Source: Halomonas sp. CH40 (GTDB lineage: Bacteria > Pseudomonadota > Gammaproteobacteria > Pseudomonadales > Halomonadaceae). Taken from it: 64,000 nucleotides of DNA. The translations under genes and the position numbers were made by a program. Below are positions 8,716 to 17,191 of this stretch, piece by piece (the first letter of the stretch is position 1; each line of letters starts with the position of its first letter). The notes below the pieces were generated by a model. That model was not told where the DNA came from and did not search any database. It worked only from the letters and a program-made list of their open reading frames with translations. The stretch lies in NCBI GenBank assembly GCA_041875495.1, contig CP112982.1, positions 434,001 to 498,000 of the forward strand, given 5' to 3'.

Positions 8716-9120
8716 TTAACGGACAACGGTGACCGTACATTCTGCCTGGCGCACCACGTTCAATGCCGTTGAGCCCATAAACTGCTCTGTAAACCCAGGG
8801 CGCTTGGATGAAATCACAATACAGTCAATGTGATGGCGTTTGGCAAATTTCACTACCTGATGGGCGGCATTCCCTTCGACGATATGAATATCGTAGTCAT
8901 GAGCACCGACATTGCGCTGAATACCTTCGCGGATGCGCTGGGCGGTGGTTTCACGGTAATCGCTCGGCAGTGAGGGTGCTATATAAGGCGGAATACGCTC
9001 CATGACAGAAATGATCTGCAGAGTGCTGTCTTCGTCGGCCAGCTTGCGGGCAACCTCAATTTTCTGCCTGATAGTGGAGTTGTTGTCGGCTGCTGTCGTG
9101 ATCAGAATATTCTTGTACAC
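8716..9120 (-). CDS. Universal stress protein (UspA family)
   Basis: A 134-residue UspA-domain protein. It starts at a GTG (9120) preceded by GGAGGG at seven bases. The C-terminal part has ISSKRPGFTEQFMGSTALNVVRQAECTVTVVR, containing the G-2x-G-9x-G(S/T)-like ATP-binding region in diverged form. It lies 63 bases after the NhaC-type carrier gene in the same operon. In Halomonas a Usp protein (TeaD) accompanies the ectoine TRAP transporter and tunes its activity; a similar modulating role on the neighbouring transporters is possible but is inference. Confidence 0.85.
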   Translation of the reverse strand: MYKNILITTAADNNSTIRQKIEVARKLADEDSTLQIISVMERIPPYIAPSLPSDYRETTAQRIREGIQRNVGAHDYDIHIVEGNAAHQVVKFAKRHHIDCIVISSKRPGFTEQFMGSTALNVVRQAECTVTVVR

Positions 9121-9146
9121 CTTGTAGCCCTCCGTTGGATAGTGGG

Positions 9147-9168
9147 AAGGGCGGCCACTGCCGCCCTT
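9147..9168 (-). other. Stem-loop after the NhaC-type gene
   Basis: Perfect 8-bp inverted repeat AAGGGCGG / CCGCCCTT with a 6-base loop in the 63-base gap between the carrier gene and the usp gene. There is no T-run, so this is more likely an mRNA stability or partial attenuation element than a terminator. Confidence 0.5.
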
Positions 9169-9183
9169 GGCTCTGGTTGTAGC

Positions 9184-10671
9184 TTAATGCTGAGCGCTCT
9201 GCGGCGCTGGCTCTGAGCCAGTATCCGGCTGATTATCAAGGCCTGATTGGCTGTAGGTGTTAACGTCGTTACGCTCGCCTTCCCGCCAGATAAAGATGTT
9301 GAACAGGCCATAGAGAATGGCGATGATCGGCGTGATGATTGCCAAAAACGTCCAGCCCATATAATCCCATGCGGAAACGTCCAGCACGCCCATGTAATAG
9401 GCGCCACCCAGCCCCCAGGGCACCAGGGGTGAAGTGACGGTTGCCGAGTCTTCACAGGTGCGGGAGCATACCGAGGGCAGAATTTTCAGCTTGCGGTAGG
9501 CGGGTACAAACATGCGCCCCGGAATGATGATGGCAATATACTGGCTGGCCGAGAACAGGTTAGTGGCCAGCGACGAGAAAACGTGTGTGACGATCAACCC
9601 ACGTGAATTGCTCACCAGTTTGCCCATTTTTTCCAGGATAACTTCCAGCATACGGGTTTTTTCCAGCAAACCGCCCAGGCTCAAGCCGATGAAGCCCAGT
9701 GAGATGGTCCACATCATGCTTTGCAGGCCTCCGCGGCTGAGCAGTTCATCCACCGCTTCCACGCCGGTTTCCGAGACATAGCCGTAGTTCATGTAGTTCA
9801 TCATGTCGCCTAGCGCAACGCCCTGGTTGGCCACGGCAAGGCCCGCACCCAGCAGGCTGCCGATCACCATCACCGCCAGCGCATTAATGCGCCGATAGGC
9901 CAGTACCACAACCACCAGTGGCGGAATAAAGGTTAACAGCCCAACCGAAAAATTCTCCCGAATACCGGCCAAAAGTTCAGCGGTGCGAGAGATATCTGCG
10001 CCTTCACCATCAAACTGCATGCCGATGAAAAAGAACAGAATAATGGTAATGATCAGCGCAGGGCCGGTGGTGTAGAACATCGAACGGATGTGATCAAACA
10101 GGTTGGCTTCGGCCACCCCGGCGGCCAGGTTGGTTGAGTCTGATACCGGTGAAATCTTGTCACCAAAGATCGCCCCGGAAATCACCGCCCCGGCGGTCAT
10201 CGCCGGAGAAATGCCCAGCCCGCTGCCGATGCCGATAAAGGCCACGCCAAAGGTGGCGGCGGTGGTCCATGAACTGCCAGTCACCAGTGAGGCAACGGCG
10301 CAGACAATCACCGCAGTGAACAGGAAATACGAGGGGTTGATCAGCTGCAGGCCGTAATAGACCAGGGATGGAATGGTCCCTGAGGCGATCCAGCTGGCCA
10401 CCAGAATCCCGACCATCATCAGAATCAGCATCGGCAGCATGGCAATTTCGCAGCCATACAGGATGCCTTTCTGGATATCCTGCCAATTGAAGCCGGAAGC
10501 CAACGCGACGATGGCGCAGACCACGATGGCAAAAATCAGTGAAATATGCGTTACCCAGTCTTCACCGAGGATAAAAATCTGCGCAAACATCATGAAGCAC
10601 AGAAACCCGATAACGGTAATTGCGCCCAGAAATGAAGGGCGCTTATGGGTGTCTTGCGTGGTTGTTGACAT
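9184..10671 (-). CDS. NhaC-family Na+/H+ antiporter or sodium-coupled carrier
   Basis: A 495-residue membrane protein with about 11-12 hydrophobic segments, of the NhaC superfamily. The conserved SGAIFGDKISPVSDSTNLA stretch (about residues 160-178) is the diagnostic NhaC region, and TCEDSATVTSPLVPWG occurs near the C-terminus. Members are Na+/H+ antiporters or exchange carboxylates (MleN). The ATG at 10671 follows a GGGGGAA site. Its place inside a catabolic operon, between thiolase and usp, suggests that it serves the pathway, either by exporting sodium that enters with substrate or by moving an organic acid. The last 40 residues are a hydrophilic tail. Confidence 0.85.
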   Translation of the reverse strand: MSTTTQDTHKRPSFLGAITVIGFLCFMMFAQIFILGEDWVTHISLIFAIVVCAIVALASGFNWQDIQKGILYGCEIAMLPMLILMMVGILVASWIASGTIPSLVYYGLQLINPSYFLFTAVIVCAVASLVTGSSWTTAATFGVAFIGIGSGLGISPAMTAGAVISGAIFGDKISPVSDSTNLAAGVAEANLFDHIRSMFYTTGPALIITIILFFFIGMQFDGEGADISRTAELLAGIRENFSVGLLTFIPPLVVVVLAYRRINALAVMVIGSLLGAGLAVANQGVALGDMMNYMNYGYVSETGVEAVDELLSRGGLQSMMWTISLGFIGLSLGGLLEKTRMLEVILEKMGKLVSNSRGLIVTHVFSSLATNLFSASQYIAIIIPGRMFVPAYRKLKILPSVCSRTCEDSATVTSPLVPWGLGGAYYMGVLDVSAWDYMGWTFLAIITPIIAILYGLFNIFIWREGERNDVNTYSQSGLDNQPDTGSEPAPQSAQH

Positions 10672-10706
10672 TGTTATTCCCCCTGCAAGGAGTCAAGCGT
10701 TGGTAG

Positions 10707-10738
10707 CGTAACGTTGTTCTCGTAACGTTATTCTCGTA
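10707..10738. repeat. 14-bp tandem duplication in the nhaC leader
   Basis: Two near-identical copies of CGTAACGTTGTTCT / CGTAACGTTATTCT plus the start of a third lie in the 80-base gap between the thiolase stop and the carrier start. It is one of several short tandem duplications in intergenic gaps of this window. Confidence 0.75.
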
Positions 10739-10751
10739 GATTCGGCGGCAG

Positions 10752-11942
10752 TCAGCAGCGTTCCAGAATGATGGCGATGCCCTGACCACCGCCGATGCAA
10801 GCCGCCGCACAGCCGTAACGCTGTTGGCGATGCTGCAGCAGGCGGCCAAGGGTGCCTGCTAGGCGAATGCCAGTCGCACCTAACGGATGCCCGAGTGCCA
10901 TGGCGCCGCCCCAGATATTGACGTTTTCGGGGTCAATCGAAAGCTTACCCATGGCATCCAGCGGCACAGCCGCAAAGGCCTCGTTGATTTCCCATACGCT
11001 GATATCGTCAGGCGTTAGCTGGGCCTGTTTCAGGGCGCGCTGGATAGCGGCGGCAGCACCGGCCCCCATTTCTTCCGGCTTGACGCCGCAGTCGGCAATC
11101 GCCACAACCCGCGCCAAGGGGGTCACCCCATGCTGGTGCAGGGCAGGCTCTGACATCAAAAGCGTGGCGGCGGCGCCTGAGGTCAGCGGTGAGCTGTTGC
11201 CTGCGGTGACCATGCCGCCTTGCATGAAGACCGGATCCAGCCCCGCTAAACGCTCGGCGCTGGTATCGGCGCGAATGTTGCTGTCCACACTGATTGGCTC
11301 ACCGGCTGCGTTGCTCAGGGTCAAACGTTCGCCAGCGAAGTGGCCCGCTGCATCGGCGCTCGCCGCCCGCTGGTGGGAACTGAGGGCAAGGGCGTCCATG
11401 GCAGCACGGGAAATGCCCGCTGACGTGGCGAGTCGCTCAGCGGTCAGGCCCATATTGAGCACCACGTCCAGCGCGAGCCAGTCAGCCTGTTGCAGCGCGT
11501 CAGGGCTAGTCAAAATGCCTTCCTTGAACAGAGCCGGGCCCATGGGCACACGGGTCATGTTTTCCACGCCACCGGCCATACCCACTTCAACGGCACCGGC
11601 CTGAATCTCCCGCGCGGTGTTGCGCAGGGCAGCAAGGCCGGAGCCACACTGCTGATCAATCTGCCGGGTGGCGCACGCCTGGCCTTTGGGGCCTAGGCGT
11701 GCGGCTAGCCACAGCGGGTAGCGGCCACCAAAGCTCCATTGTTCTTTCACTGGTAGGGCGCAGCCAATACTCAGGTCTTCCACCGCTGCGCCATCAACAT
11801 CGCTGCGCGCCAGTAAGCCATCCAGAACGCTGGCCAGCAGGGCATCGCTGCGGGTGTCGGCCCAGGCATCCACCTCGGGTTTGCGGGGGTGGGCGCGACT
11901 GAAGGCACTGCGTGCATAGTCAGCCAGGTAGACGTTTCTCAT
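10752..11942 (-). CDS. Acetyl-CoA C-acyltransferase (thiolase)
   Basis: A 396-residue degradative thiolase that cleaves a 3-oxoacyl-CoA with CoA to acetyl-CoA and a shortened acyl-CoA. The active-site elements are present: nucleophilic Cys in DQQCGSGLAALR (about residue 90), His in GHPLGATG (about 350), and the second Cys in AACIGGGQG near the C-terminus. The start ATG overlaps the stop of the M20 gene (TAATG), so translation is coupled. Next to CoA-transferase genes it is expected to cleave the CoA ester those subunits make. Confidence 0.9.
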   Translation of the reverse strand: MRNVYLADYARSAFSRAHPRKPEVDAWADTRSDALLASVLDGLLARSDVDGAAVEDLSIGCALPVKEQWSFGGRYPLWLAARLGPKGQACATRQIDQQCGSGLAALRNTAREIQAGAVEVGMAGGVENMTRVPMGPALFKEGILTSPDALQQADWLALDVVLNMGLTAERLATSAGISRAAMDALALSSHQRAASADAAGHFAGERLTLSNAAGEPISVDSNIRADTSAERLAGLDPVFMQGGMVTAGNSSPLTSGAAATLLMSEPALHQHGVTPLARVVAIADCGVKPEEMGAGAAAAIQRALKQAQLTPDDISVWEINEAFAAVPLDAMGKLSIDPENVNIWGGAMALGHPLGATGIRLAGTLGRLLQHRQQRYGCAAACIGGGQGIAIILERC

Positions 11943-13222
11943 TAGTTGCTCTCCTGCTGTTCAGCCATCTTTGCCCAGCGATGGATAAACAAGGCATAGG
12001 TGGTCATTACATGGCGGATTGAGTCGATCTCCACGCACTCATCCACACCGTGAATGCGCTGGGCAACAGGGCCGTAGCAGGTACCGTTGATATTGCCGGA
12101 TACGTGGAAGGCGCGCAGGTCGGTGGTGCAGGTGGAGATATAATGGCCGGGAGGGGCGCCAATCAGCGCTTCGTGGCATTCCGAGAGTAGCTGGATGCCC
12201 GGGGTGTCGAGATCAACCACATGCCCTTCAGAGCGAAAACCGTGGAAGCTCACCTGGGGCGCCGGGGTGGCGTCATCAAGCTCAGCGTGGCGGGCCTGCA
12301 GGGTATCGCGAACCCGCTGCATGGCCTCTTCCGGCGACATGCCGGGCGGGAAGCCAACGCGGCCTTCCAGAATGGCGTGGGCCGGCACGCTGGAAGCCCA
12401 GTTGCCTGCATCTACCCGGCCAATGCTCAGGTTGAAGGGGTGAGGGTGGTCGGCATAAAGCTCAGGCCGCGCCAGGCTGTTCATTTCCGCTTCCAGAACC
12501 TTCAGCGCGGGCAGGTAGTCCTGCAGGGCTTCAATGGCATTGCGCCCGGCGGAAGGGTCAAGCACGTGGGCGGGTACGCCATCCAGGCGCATCCGGAACC
12601 ACAGCACACCTACCTGGCCTGCATAGATCTGAGCGCCGAACGGCTCTGGTATCAGCACGAAATCGCCGCTGTAGCCTTGGTGCAGGCAAGCCAGAGCGCC
12701 GTTGCCGGTACACTCTTCCTCAATCACGGTTTGCAGGGTAAGCGGGAAATTGATCTCGACGCCTGCCTGGCGCACCGCCTCAACCGCCATCACCATGGCG
12801 GCAATACCGGCTTTCATGTCGCCGGCGCCGCGGCCATACAGCCAGCCATCTTTTTGCCAGGGCTCCCAGGGCGGGCGGGTCCACATATCGGTGGGTTCGG
12901 CGGGCACCACATCGAGATGGCCGTTAAACACCAGGTGCGGCCCTGGCGCACCGGGGTTGAGGTCTGAAATCACATTGTAGCGCCCAGTGCTGGGCCACTC
13001 GGCAGGCGCTCGATGAGGATGCTCCGCAAAGCCCGGGGCATCCAGCGGGACCCGGGTGACCGGCAGGCCCAGGCGCTCAAGGTGGCGTTCCATGGTATCC
13101 AGCGCGCCCTGTTCCTGGCCGATCACACTGTAGCCGCGCACCAAATCACTGGTTAGCGTTACAGTGTCGTCCATCAGCGCGTTGCAGCAGGCAATAATGC
13201 GTTGTTCGGTAGCATCAAGCAT
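11942..13222 (-). CDS. M20 family deacylase/peptidase (ArgE/DapE type)
   Basis: A 426-residue M20 metallohydrolase. Motifs: FNGHLDVVP (about 96-104), GRGAGDMKAG (about 129-138), EEECTGNG (about 165-172) with the catalytic and metal glutamates, and a late RIHGVDECVE with the final His. It differs clearly from the ArgE at 2679-3851, with a longer N-terminus and an insert before the metal site. Family members remove acyl groups from amino acids. Its start overlaps the CoA-transferase B stop (TGATG) and its stop overlaps the thiolase start, so it is a coupled part of the pathway, probably removing an N-acyl group from the imported substrate. The exact substrate is unknown. Confidence 0.85.
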   Translation of the reverse strand: MLDATEQRIIACCNALMDDTVTLTSDLVRGYSVIGQEQGALDTMERHLERLGLPVTRVPLDAPGFAEHPHRAPAEWPSTGRYNVISDLNPGAPGPHLVFNGHLDVVPAEPTDMWTRPPWEPWQKDGWLYGRGAGDMKAGIAAMVMAVEAVRQAGVEINFPLTLQTVIEEECTGNGALACLHQGYSGDFVLIPEPFGAQIYAGQVGVLWFRMRLDGVPAHVLDPSAGRNAIEALQDYLPALKVLEAEMNSLARPELYADHPHPFNLSIGRVDAGNWASSVPAHAILEGRVGFPPGMSPEEAMQRVRDTLQARHAELDDATPAPQVSFHGFRSEGHVVDLDTPGIQLLSECHEALIGAPPGHYISTCTTDLRAFHVSGNINGTCYGPVAQRIHGVDECVEIDSIRHVMTTYALFIHRWAKMAEQQESN

Positions 13223-13875
13223 CAGAATCTCCCTAAACGTGATTCATCAATCAGCAGGGTGGCGTCGGTGGCATCGCGCAGCGCCGCAACGCTCAGCCCT
13301 TCAGCAATTTCCACCACCTCAAGCCCCTGTGGAGTCACGTCCATCACGGCTTTTTCGGTGATAATGCGCGACACACAGCGGCTGGCCGTCAGGGGTAGCT
13401 GGCAGCGGGTCAGAATCTTGGGGTTGCCGTGCTTGTCGTTATGCGAACACAGCACCACCAGTCGGGCGACTTTCTGGGCCAGCTCCATGGCGCCGCCAAT
13501 CCCTGGTGAGAACTTGCCGGGAATTTTCCAATTGGCCAGGTTGCCTTCCTGATCGACTTCGAAGGCGCCCATAAAGGTAACGTCCACGCGGCTGCGGCGG
13601 ATCATCGCAAAGGAGGTGGCGCTGTCGAACACGCTGGCTCCCGGGCGAGTAGTGATATACGCGCCGCCGGAGTCAATCATATCGATATCCGGTGCTTCGC
13701 CCTCGTGGCGTGGGCGGCAGCCGAGTACGCCGTTTTCAGAGTGCACCAGCACATTGATATCGTCAGGTAGAAAGTGGAACAGGCGGGTGGGCAGCCCGAT
13801 GCCCAGGTTGACGATCTGGCCGTCGATGACTTCACGGGTGGCGCGGGTCAACATGCGTTGCTGATCAGAGGTCAT
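13222..13875 (-). CDS. 3-oxoacid CoA-transferase subunit B
   Basis: Catalytic (beta) subunit, 217 residues. The motif VHSENGVLG (about 52-60) contains the glutamate that forms the CoA thioester in family I CoA-transferases; GLPTRL and GGAMELAQ are also typical. The start is the ATG at 13875, with GGAG upstream, overlapping the end of subunit A by 11 bases; a longer reading would run 21 residues further into subunit A. Together the subunits move CoA from a donor such as succinyl-CoA or acetyl-CoA onto a 3-oxoacid or short-chain acid. Confidence 0.9.
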   Translation of the reverse strand: MTSDQQRMLTRATREVIDGQIVNLGIGLPTRLFHFLPDDINVLVHSENGVLGCRPRHEGEAPDIDMIDSGGAYITTRPGASVFDSATSFAMIRRSRVDVTFMGAFEVDQEGNLANWKIPGKFSPGIGGAMELAQKVARLVVLCSHNDKHGNPKILTRCQLPLTASRCVSRIITEKAVMDVTPQGLEVVEIAEGLSVAALRDATDATLLIDESRLGRF

Positions 13876-14566
13876 GAGGGCGAACTCCTTGCTGGCTGGA
13901 CGCGCGGTCGACCTGCACCACCTGGCTGACAAAGGCACAGGGCGTGTGAATGGTGTCGATGGGCAAGTCGCCGGGTTCGGTGATGCGGTAGGTTTGCGCG
14001 ATCACCCGGTCGGCCGCCATGGCCATCAGAGGATTGAAGTTGCTGGCGGTGGCGCGATAGATGAGGTTGCCGTAGCGGTCAGCCCGCTCGGCATGTACCA
14101 GGGCAAAATCTGCCTGAAGCGCCGGTTCGATGGCCCAGGTTGCGCCTTCGATAGTGACCTCATGGCGCCCTTCGGCAATTTCCGTTCCCATCCCGATATC
14201 GGTGAGAAAGCCGCCGTGGCCAACGCCTGCACAGCGGATTTTTTCCGCCAATAGCCCCTGCGGGTGAAAGGTGACTTCCATCTGGCCAGTATTCATCGCT
14301 TCGATAGCCGTCCGGTTCAGGCCGAGATGCGAGGTGATCAGGCGTTTGACCCGGCCCGCTTCAATCAGCTTGCCAATCCCGATGCCGGGCTCGTTGGCAT
14401 CGTTTTTGATCAGCGTCAGGTTGCCCTGACCGGATGCCAGCAGGGCATCAAGCAGCGCAAAGGGCGTGCCCGGCGAGCCAAAGCCACCGACCATGACGGT
14501 GGCGCCATCAGGAATCTCGGCAATGGCCGCGTCAATCTCACAGACCTTGTGGTTAAGCAGCGTCAT
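13865..14566 (-). CDS. 3-oxoacid CoA-transferase subunit A
   Basis: Alpha subunit, 233 residues, related to AtoD, PcaI and ScoA. It has the CoA-binding VMVGGFGSPGTP (about 25-36) and NFNPLMAMAA (about 178-187) stretches. It starts five bases after the aminotransferase stop, with AGGGAGAG upstream, and overlaps subunit B. The last 20 residues after the family core (about 215) look non-conserved. Acceptor specificity cannot be read from the sequence; the flanking thiolase argues for a 3-oxoacid. Confidence 0.9.
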   Translation of the reverse strand: MTLLNHKVCEIDAAIAEIPDGATVMVGGFGSPGTPFALLDALLASGQGNLTLIKNDANEPGIGIGKLIEAGRVKRLITSHLGLNRTAIEAMNTGQMEVTFHPQGLLAEKIRCAGVGHGGFLTDIGMGTEIAEGRHEVTIEGATWAIEPALQADFALVHAERADRYGNLIYRATASNFNPLMAMAADRVIAQTYRITEPGDLPIDTIHTPCAFVSQVVQVDRASSQQGVRPHDL

Positions 14567-14571
14567 GGTGT

Positions 14572-15933
14572 TCAGCTCTCCCTGGTGGGTTGTGTGTTCA
14601 GGTCAGGCGACGGCGTAAGCGCTTGGTCAAAACGCGCCATGGCACGTGCCAGACGTTCCAGCAGGGTGTCCACTTCCTCGGCTTGAATGGTCAGCGGCGG
14701 GCAGACCAGGAAATGGTCACCGGCCAGGCCATCCAGGCTGCGGCGCGGGTAGATCAGCAGCCCTTCCTGTTTGGCCAAGGCGGTGATCTGGGCAAAGCGG
14801 TTCTGCTCTGCGGGGAAGGGCTTGCGCGATGCGCCATCGGCGATCAGTTCGACGCCCCATAACAGGCCAGCGCCGCGTACATGACCGACCCAGTCATAGT
14901 GCTTGGCAAGCGCACGCAGCCCGGCTTCCAGCTGCGCGCCGCGGGCCTGGGTGTTGTCCAGCAGGTGTTCGCGCTTGATGGCGTCGATGACGGCCAGGCC
15001 AGTGGCACAGGAAAGCGGGTTGCCCGCATAAGTATGGCCGTGCTGGAAGCCGCCGCTGGCCATCACTGTTTCGACGATGTCAGTGCGGGCCAGCATGGCG
15101 CCAATCGGGTAGTAGCCCGCGCCCAGGCCTTTGGCGGTGACCAGAATGTCCGGCACCACGTCATAATGCTGGCAGGCAAACCAGGCGCCGGTACGGCCCA
15201 CTCCGGTAAGCACTTCATCAGCAATCAGCAGGCAACCGAACTCATCGCACAGGGCGCGAATGCCTTGCAGATAGCGCTTGCCCAATAGCCGCGCGCCGGT
15301 GCTGGCACCACCTATTGGTTCGAGGATAAAGCCAATCAGCGATTCCGGCCCGGCGGCTTGCATGGCAGCGCGGGTTTCTGCCAGGAGGCGATCTACATGG
15401 GTGTCGTCATCGCTATCCTGATGGCGGAAGAAATCCGGCCCTGGCACTTTGATGGAAGCGTGGGTCATGCTGGTGAAAGGGGCTTCCAGCGGTTGATAGC
15501 CGGTCATGCCCAGTGCCCCCATGGTGCTGCCATGGTAAGAAGGGCGCAGTGAGACAAAGCGCTGGCGTTGGGGCTGGCCGAGTGCAAAGAAGTATTGGCG
15601 TGCCAGCTTGAGGGCAGACTCCACCGCCTCGGAGCCACTGGAAACAAAGAATATCTTGCCCAGCTCGCCGTCAAACAGCTCAACCAGCTGTTGGCCAAGG
15701 GCTTCGGCGGGCGCGCTTTCAAACTGGGTGCGGTAAGTGAAGGCCACCTTGTCCATCTGGGCGAGCATGGCATTACGAATGTCCTGGCGCCCGTGGCCAA
15801 GGTTGCAGGAAATGGCCCCGGAGCAGCCATCCAGATAATCTTTGCCCTGGGTGTCCCAGAGCATGACGCCATCAGCGTGGCTGACTTCCGGCAGGGCAGG
15901 GCCTGTCTGGTAGAACAGCGGAGAGTTGGTCAT
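14572..15933 (-). CDS. Class III PLP-dependent aminotransferase
   Basis: A 453-residue fold-type I aminotransferase of the omega-amino acid/beta-amino acid group. FVSSGSEAVESALKLAR (about 96-112) forms the phosphate site, LIADEVLTGVGRTG (about 220) holds the PLP-contacting aspartate, and VTAKGLGAGYYPIGAM (about 248-263) contains the Schiff-base lysine. The ATG at 15933 is used; a TTG directly upstream is possible. It is the first gene of the island, 140 bases from the divergent LysR gene. Its product would be an oxoacid or aldehyde passed to the CoA-transferase. The ordering with a 3-oxoacid CoA-transferase and thiolase favours a beta-amino acid, but a terminal amine cannot be excluded. Confidence 0.9.
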   Translation of the reverse strand: MTNSPLFYQTGPALPEVSHADGVMLWDTQGKDYLDGCSGAISCNLGHGRQDIRNAMLAQMDKVAFTYRTQFESAPAEALGQQLVELFDGELGKIFFVSSGSEAVESALKLARQYFFALGQPQRQRFVSLRPSYHGSTMGALGMTGYQPLEAPFTSMTHASIKVPGPDFFRHQDSDDDTHVDRLLAETRAAMQAAGPESLIGFILEPIGGASTGARLLGKRYLQGIRALCDEFGCLLIADEVLTGVGRTGAWFACQHYDVVPDILVTAKGLGAGYYPIGAMLARTDIVETVMASGGFQHGHTYAGNPLSCATGLAVIDAIKREHLLDNTQARGAQLEAGLRALAKHYDWVGHVRGAGLLWGVELIADGASRKPFPAEQNRFAQITALAKQEGLLIYPRRSLDGLAGDHFLVCPPLTIQAEEVDTLLERLARAMARFDQALTPSPDLNTQPTRES

Positions 15934-15981
15934 CAAGGTGTCCGTTTATCGTTGTGGTCATTGTTTGCTGCTATCAGCACT

Positions 15982-15998
15982 AACGTAAAAATAACGTT
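15982..15998. promoter_or_regulatory. Candidate LysR operator, inverted repeat AACGT-N7-ACGTT
   Basis: A perfect 5-bp inverted repeat with 17-bp overall length and an AT-rich centre lies in the divergent gap between the aminotransferase and lysR genes. Its size and place are those of a LysR-type recognition site. This is inferred from position and symmetry only. Confidence 0.4.
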
Positions 15999-16073
15999 GT
16001 GCTTGCAGTCTAGGTAGTCTTGGCGGAATATTTCAATATATGATCGTTTTTTGATTTTCAATGAGTAAAAGTC

Positions 16074-17000
16074 ATGCCTGAAGTTACGATTAACTCCTTG
16101 AAAGCATTGGCAACCTTTAAAACGCTGTTTGAGGTGGGGAGTGCCTCGGGTACCGCGCGGCTATTGGGAATTACTCAGTCAGGGGTCAGCCGCTCGCTGG
16201 GTCAGCTGGAGGAAAATCTTGGTATTCAGCTCTTTCTGCGCGAAAAGAATCGCCTGATTGCCACCCCGGAAGCGCGGGAGCTGTACGATGAAATTCTGCG
16301 TCTGATGGGCAATATTGAAGAGCTGCGCCACAGCGTGCTGGCGTTGAAGGAGTTTGGTACCTCGCGCTTACGGATTGCGGCGATTCCTGGGCTTAGCTTT
16401 GGTTTTGTACCCCGGCTGGTAGCGATGCTACTGGCGGAAAATAGCCATGTCAGCGTCAGCCTGGATATGATGTCCAGCCACGATGTGCAAAGTGCCGTGG
16501 AGTCGAGCCATGCAGATATCGGCTTTATTACCTTGCCTGCGACCTCACCGCAGCTTTATAGCGAAACGCTGCTGACCACTGAGGCCGTTTGTCTGGTGCC
16601 GGAAACGCACCTGCTTGCGGAGCGGCAGGTAGTGGATGTCAAGGAACTGCGTGACCAGCATCTGGTGATCAGCAACCAGCCCAGTATCAGCACCAACCCA
16701 CTGTTGGAACTGGTGACCGCACATGGGGTGAGAATCGCTGGCAAGACCGAAGCCAATATCGGCACCATTGCCTCTCTGGTGGCCAACAATGTAGGTATTG
16801 CCGTGATCAACCCAATCACCGCCAATGACCAGTTAAACCATCAGGATAAAGTCACTATCCTGCCGTTTACACCGCGTATCTCATTCAGCTTTGGTCTGGT
16901 GTACCGCGCTGAATGGCAGCAGTCCAAGGTGCTGGCTTTCTTGCGCAAGAGCGCTGAAACCTTGCTGACAGAAGGTTATGCGGTAAAGAGTAGCGCCTGA
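16074..17000 (+). CDS. LysR-type transcriptional regulator
   Basis: A 308-residue regulator. The N-terminal winged helix is at residues about 7-65, with the recognition helix in SGTARLLGITQSGVSRSLGQLE and the typical FLREKNRLIATPEA wing. Residues about 92-300 form the periplasmic-binding-like effector domain. It is transcribed away from the catabolic island and shares a 140-base promoter region with the aminotransferase gene, the standard layout for a LysR activator of a divergent operon. The effector is expected to be the substrate or an intermediate. Confidence 0.9.
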   Translation: MPEVTINSLKALATFKTLFEVGSASGTARLLGITQSGVSRSLGQLEENLGIQLFLREKNRLIATPEARELYDEILRLMGNIEELRHSVLALKEFGTSRLRIAAIPGLSFGFVPRLVAMLLAENSHVSVSLDMMSSHDVQSAVESSHADIGFITLPATSPQLYSETLLTTEAVCLVPETHLLAERQVVDVKELRDQHLVISNQPSISTNPLLELVTAHGVRIAGKTEANIGTIASLVANNVGIAVINPITANDQLNHQDKVTILPFTPRISFSFGLVYRAEWQQSKVLAFLRKSAETLLTEGYAVKSSA

Positions 17001-17191
17001 ATCTGGTGCTTTGTCAGCCTGTTGCGATGGCCGTGTGCCAGGCTCTGCAGGCGGCAGGCAGGCGTTTTATGGCTAAATACGTTACGATGTCGGCAATAGC
17101 ATTTTACACTGGCATGGGCGCGGTTTTGCGACCTGGTTTCCATTGCGGGTGAGCTGAGGTTTTATGGACATGCATTCAAGGGAGGGCAGAG

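Noticed and set aside
12221..12967. Long plus-strand reading frames opposite the M20, aminotransferase, speA and other minus-strand genes
   Set aside because: They are mirror frames of GC-rich coding sequence with no family similarity, poor starts and arginine-rich or low-complexity products.
11942..13222. M20 gene as dapE of lysine synthesis
   Set aside because: It is translationally coupled to CoA-transferase and thiolase genes and has a longer N-terminal part than DapE; a catabolic role fits better.
16061..16081. Six-codon reading frame overlapping the lysR start as a leader peptide
   Set aside because: No ribosome site and no codon pattern pointing to attenuation; likely chance.
5253..17000. 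The island as the ectoine degradation cluster
   Set aside because: The hydrolase, AstE-type deacylase, aminotransferase and dehydrogenase set of the doe genes and the AsnC-type regulator are absent; thiolase and CoA-transferase do not belong to that route.
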